Assembly: GCA_944391215.1 (NCBI GenBank)
Contig: CALXSR010000034.1
Span: 1 to 35,978, forward strand
Source: an uncultured Clostridia bacterium
GTDB taxonomy: Bacteria; Bacillota; Dehalobacteriia; UBA4068; CALXSR01
Reading direction: 5' to 3'
DNA length: 35,978 nucleotides
Notes under the pieces: generated by a model
The model's input: only the letters and a program-made list of their open reading frames with translations
Told to the model about the DNA's origin: nothing
The model's database searches: none
Translations under genes and position numbers: made by a program
Shown here: positions 33,274 through 35,978 of the stretch, in pieces
Position numbering within the stretch: the first letter of the stretch is position 1
How the letters are laid out: each line of letters begins with the position of its first letter

Positions 33274-33294
33274 AATAATCAATAATCAATAATC
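33274..33294. repeat. Three tandem AATAATC heptamers upstream of argC
   Basis: AATAATC occurs three times in direct tandem (33274-33280, 33281-33287, 33288-33294) in the AT-rich region before the argC remnant. It may be a relic operator or simply slippage in AT-rich DNA. Confidence 0.6.
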
Positions 33295-33362
33295 AAATAC
33301 GAATTTGCCTATATTTGTTATATGCGGTATTTGTTTTATTCTGTATTGTATGAATATAAAAA

Positions 33363-33398
33363 CAAAAAAGGAGGCATGCTGTGGAAAGCATACCTCCT
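33363..33398 (-). terminator. Terminator of the aldehyde/alcohol dehydrogenase operon
   Basis: In minus-strand sense AGGAGGTATGCT pairs with AGCATGCCTCCT (one G-U pair) around a 6-nt loop, followed by six T. It lies 18 nt after the dehydrogenase stop codon. Confidence 0.88.
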
Positions 33399-33415
33399 AA
33401 ACTGGGGAAAACGTC

Positions 33416-34897
33416 TTAGTTTTGATACCAGCCAATTGGCCCTGGGTTCAGGGCAATATTGATTTGTTTCGTTTGTTGATATTCTTCTAACCCTTGTACG
33501 CCCAAATCGCGTCCATAACCGCTCATTTTATAGCCACCCCAGGGTGCTTCGTTGAATGTTGGGTTATAACAATTAATCCAAGTAATGCCGGCACGAATTT
33601 CTTTTACAACTCTTAAAGCACGAGCTCCGTCTGTGGTAAAAACGGCGCCGGCCAAACCGTAAATAGTGTCATTGGCCAAGGCGATTGCTTCTTCTTCTGT
33701 TTGGAATGTTTGTACTGTCACAACAGGACCAAAAATTTCTTCTTTAACAATGGTCATTTGTGAGGTGCAGTCGGTGAAAATGGTGGGTTCCACAAAATAT
33801 CCTTTTGCACAGTTCCCTTTGGTATAACGATTACCACCACAAACTAAGGTAGCGCCTTCTTCTTGGCCGGTTGCTATATATTGCAATACCTTTTCCATAT
33901 GTTCCTTTGAAACCAAAGGGCCCATATCCGGATTTTGTAAACCGTTGCCAATGGTAATGGCTTGGGCTCTTTCCACTAATCTTTTTATAAACTTATCTTT
34001 CAGGCTTTCCTCTATGATAATGCGAGAGCCGGCGGCACAAACTTCTCCTTGATTTAAGAAAATGCCAATCATAGCCCATTCAATTGCTCCTTCGAAATCA
34101 GCATCTGCAAAAATGATATTGGGCGATTTGCCGCCTAATTCTAAACCAACTTTTTTTAAATTTCCCACAGCAGCATGGGCAATGCTTTGTCCCACTTCTG
34201 TGGAACCGGTAAAGGTAATGATATCCACATCCTTATTTTGGGCAAGTTCCTGACCGACAGTAGCGCCACTGCCCAATACTAAGTTTACGCAGCCTCTTGG
34301 TAGGGGGGAATCGGCAAAAATTTCAAATAATGCCACGGTAGAAAGAGGGGTAATAGAGGCTGGCTTAAATACAATGGAGTTCCCGGCAGCCAAAGCTGGG
34401 GCAAGTTTCCAAACCGCCATTAAAAATGGATAATTCCATGGCGTAATTTGCCCGCAAACGCCAACTGGTTCCTGTACGGTATAGGAATGCATCGGCCCAA
34501 AACCATCATTCACATCATAAACGCCGCCGTATGGTTTGGTAATTAGTCCTGCGTAATAACGAAAACAGTGAATGGCATCATCAATATCGCCTTCTGCTTC
34601 TCTAAGCGGTTTTCCATTGTTTATGGTATCCAATTGGGCGATTTCATCCCGTTTGGCGGCAATGGCATCGGCAATGCCGAATAGAATATCAGCACGGGCT
34701 TGAGCATTCATTCTGCGCCATTCTCCTTGGCCATAAAACGATTCTTTGGCTGCAGCGATAGCTGCTTGCGCATCTTTTTGGTCGCTATCGGTAGCAAGGG
34801 CAATGATTTCTCCGGTCGCCGGATTGATGATATTCCTGGTTTTACCGGAAAGAGCCGGTACCCATGCGCCATTGATATAATTTTTTAATAGTTTCAT
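33416..34897 (-). CDS. NAD(P)-dependent aldehyde dehydrogenase (betaine-aldehyde dehydrogenase-like)
   Basis: The 493-residue ALDH superfamily enzyme oxidises an aldehyde to the acid. Visible motifs: ITPWNYPFLMAVWKLAPALA (cofactor and active-site Asn), KPASITPLST, FTGSTEVG, ELGGKSPNII with the general-base Glu, NQGEVCAAGSR with the catalytic Cys, and EEIFGPVVTV. Length and motifs fit GbsA/BetB-type enzymes, but many other aldehydes are possible. ATG 34897 follows AAGGAGG. It lies 13 nt after an iron-type alcohol dehydrogenase, so alcohol to aldehyde to acid conversion is a sensible reading. Confidence 0.9.
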   Translation of the reverse strand: MKLLKNYINGAWVPALSGKTRNIINPATGEIIALATDSDQKDAQAAIAAAKESFYGQGEWRRMNAQARADILFGIADAIAAKRDEIAQLDTINNGKPLREAEGDIDDAIHCFRYYAGLITKPYGGVYDVNDGFGPMHSYTVQEPVGVCGQITPWNYPFLMAVWKLAPALAAGNSIVFKPASITPLSTVALFEIFADSPLPRGCVNLVLGSGATVGQELAQNKDVDIITFTGSTEVGQSIAHAAVGNLKKVGLELGGKSPNIIFADADFEGAIEWAMIGIFLNQGEVCAAGSRIIIEESLKDKFIKRLVERAQAITIGNGLQNPDMGPLVSKEHMEKVLQYIATGQEEGATLVCGGNRYTKGNCAKGYFVEPTIFTDCTSQMTIVKEEIFGPVVTVQTFQTEEEAIALANDTIYGLAGAVFTTDGARALRVVKEIRAGITWINCYNPTFNEAPWGGYKMSGYGRDLGVQGLEEYQQTKQINIALNPGPIGWYQN

Positions 34898-34910
34898 ATG
34901 GTAAACCTCC

Positions 34911-35978
34911 TTATTGTTTTAAGGCTTCTTGAATTAACAGCAATAAGCTTTCTTCTGTTAAGAGTCGTGGGTTGCTGGGTGCTGATACGTTTTTAACGGA
35001 TTTTTGCGCAATTTTAATGCAGTCTTGTTCTGTGAGATGATAACCAAGTTCTCTTAAGGTGGGTATGCCAATATCGTTAGCAAGTGTTTTTAAATAAATA
35101 ACCGCTGCTTGTGCAGATTCTCGGTCTGATTTTTGGGCAATATCGATACCCAGCGCTTTTGCCACTTGACTATGTTTTTTTACATCGGCCGGAATATTGA
35201 ACTGAAAAACGATGGGTAGAAAAATAGAATTTGCCACTCCATGCGGCGTATTATAAATTCCCCCCAAAGACTCTGCTAAACAATGTACACCGGCCACGTC
35301 GGAATAGCCAAAAGCAATGCCGGCCAGCAAGCTGCCTAACATCATATCATGGCATGCCGCGGTAGTTTTTTGGTAAACCAAATCTCTTAAACTTCCTGAG
35401 ATCAGGGAAATGGCATGTAAAGCGAGGGCGTCGGTAAGAGGAGAAGAGACTTTGCAAGTATAGGCTTCTATGGCATGCGTCAAGGCATCCATCCCGGTTG
35501 CGGCAGCCAAAGAAGGGGGAACACTTTTTAGTAAATCCGGGTCATTGATGGCTAAAATAGGCGCAATATTGGTATCTAAAATAGATTCTTTACTTTGTTT
35601 TTCTGTCACAGAAATAACCGCAAACATGGTTACCTCACTACCGGTGCCGGCTGTCGTTGGCACACATATAATCGGCAACCCTTTTTGGGGAACGGTATTT
35701 GGATAAAATAAAGTATGAATAGAACCGGGATTCGCCGTTAATGCGGAAATTGCTTTTGCAGTATCCATGCTGCTACCACCGCCTATGGCAACCACAGCAT
35801 CCACTTTTTCTTTTTGGGCAATGAGGGCGCCTTTTTCGCAATCCTCACTATGGGGATTGGGTAATACATCATGAAAGATCACAGATTGCAGTCCTGCTTT
35901 TTGTATGTATTCTTGTGCTTGATCAATAATGGGTGTTTGGCATAACCCAGGGTCTGTCACAATCATAACTTTATGGTA
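34911..35978 (-). CDS. Iron-containing alcohol dehydrogenase, 5' end beyond the window
   Basis: At least 355 codons are visible, from Y-H-K-V-M-I-V-T-D-P to the stop; the true start lies upstream of the window edge because about 25-30 residues of the family's N terminus are missing. Motifs: GGGSSMDTAKAI for NAD(P) binding, GTGSEVT, GMDALTHAIEAY with a metal His, and HCLAESLGG...NTPHGVAN with further metal His residues. The type III family includes B. subtilis GbsB (choline to glycine betaine aldehyde) and butanol or 1,3-propanediol dehydrogenases. With the aldehyde dehydrogenase just downstream it could make a GbsB/GbsA pair; the substrate is not proven. Confidence 0.9.
   Translation of the reverse strand, partial: YHKVMIVTDPGLCQTPIIDQAQEYIQKAGLQSVIFHDVLPNPHSEDCEKGALIAQKEKVDAVVAIGGGSSMDTAKAISALTANPGSIHTLFYPNTVPQKGLPIICVPTTAGTGSEVTMFAVISVTEKQSKESILDTNIAPILAINDPDLLKSVPPSLAAATGMDALTHAIEAYTCKVSSPLTDALALHAISLISGSLRDLVYQKTTAACHDMMLGSLLAGIAFGYSDVAGVHCLAESLGGIYNTPHGVANSIFLPIVFQFNIPADVKKHSQVAKALGIDIAQKSDRESAQAAVIYLKTLANDIGIPTLRELGYHLTEQDCIKIAQKSVKNVSAPSNPRLLTEESLLLLIQEALKQ

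Noticed and set aside
33274-33294. CRISPR-like repeat before argC
   Set aside because: Only three contiguous 7-nt units without spacers; a short tandem repeat, not an array.

Overview
The window looks like a chromosomal segment of an anaerobic, AT-leaning member of the Bacillota (Firmicutes). The reasons are the CtsR-McsA-McsB-ClpC stress operon with perfect CtsR boxes, the backbone order radA / CarD-like / PIN-TRAM / ispDF / gltX / cysS / mrnC / thyX / rlmB / sigH / tRNAs, strong AAAGGAGG ribosome-binding sites, and oxygen-independent metabolic genes (DcuC carriers, iron-type alcohol dehydrogenase). SigH hints at a spore-forming ancestry, but the genus cannot be fixed from the sequence.

Layout. 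Positions 33-284 hold the end of an rRNA operon (5S rRNA, tRNA-Asn, terminator). Positions 330-1243 encode two small membrane proteins of the nucleoside-recognition/Gate type. Positions 1518-6189 hold three tandem DcuC-family carriers, at least two with their own promoter, each with a long leader and followed by a hairpin. Positions 6466-10019 hold four cytoplasmic NodB-fold hydrolases (PuuE / HpPgdA / cyclic-imide-hydrolase-like) arranged as two copies of an A-B gene pair. Together 1.5-10 kb looks like an accessory catabolic island: an organic-acid-type uptake triplet beside paired deacylating or ring-opening hydrolases.

Positions 10187-14838 are the CtsR regulon operon. A five-gene nickel/oligopeptide-type ABC operon (14825-19770, minus strand) lies between clpC and radA; its long leader carries an intrinsic-terminator-like hairpin. 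The housekeeping backbone resumes at 19993-30901, with no disA between radA and the CarD-like gene, and with a minus-strand TerC gene between ispDF and gltX. It ends in a tRNA-Thr / tRNA-Tyr / initiator tRNA-Met cluster.

After 31260 the synteny breaks. The minus strand carries argC and argB as decayed pseudogenes (lost start codon, two nonsense codons, two frameshifts, loss of a catalytic lysine). Next come an aldehyde dehydrogenase and an iron-type alcohol dehydrogenase that runs off the end of the window; this pair is reminiscent of GbsA/GbsB.

The most interesting unit is the DcuC triplet plus the duplicated hydrolase pairs, with their repeated leader architecture and palindromic operator candidates. 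The decaying arginine genes and the nik-type leader follow.
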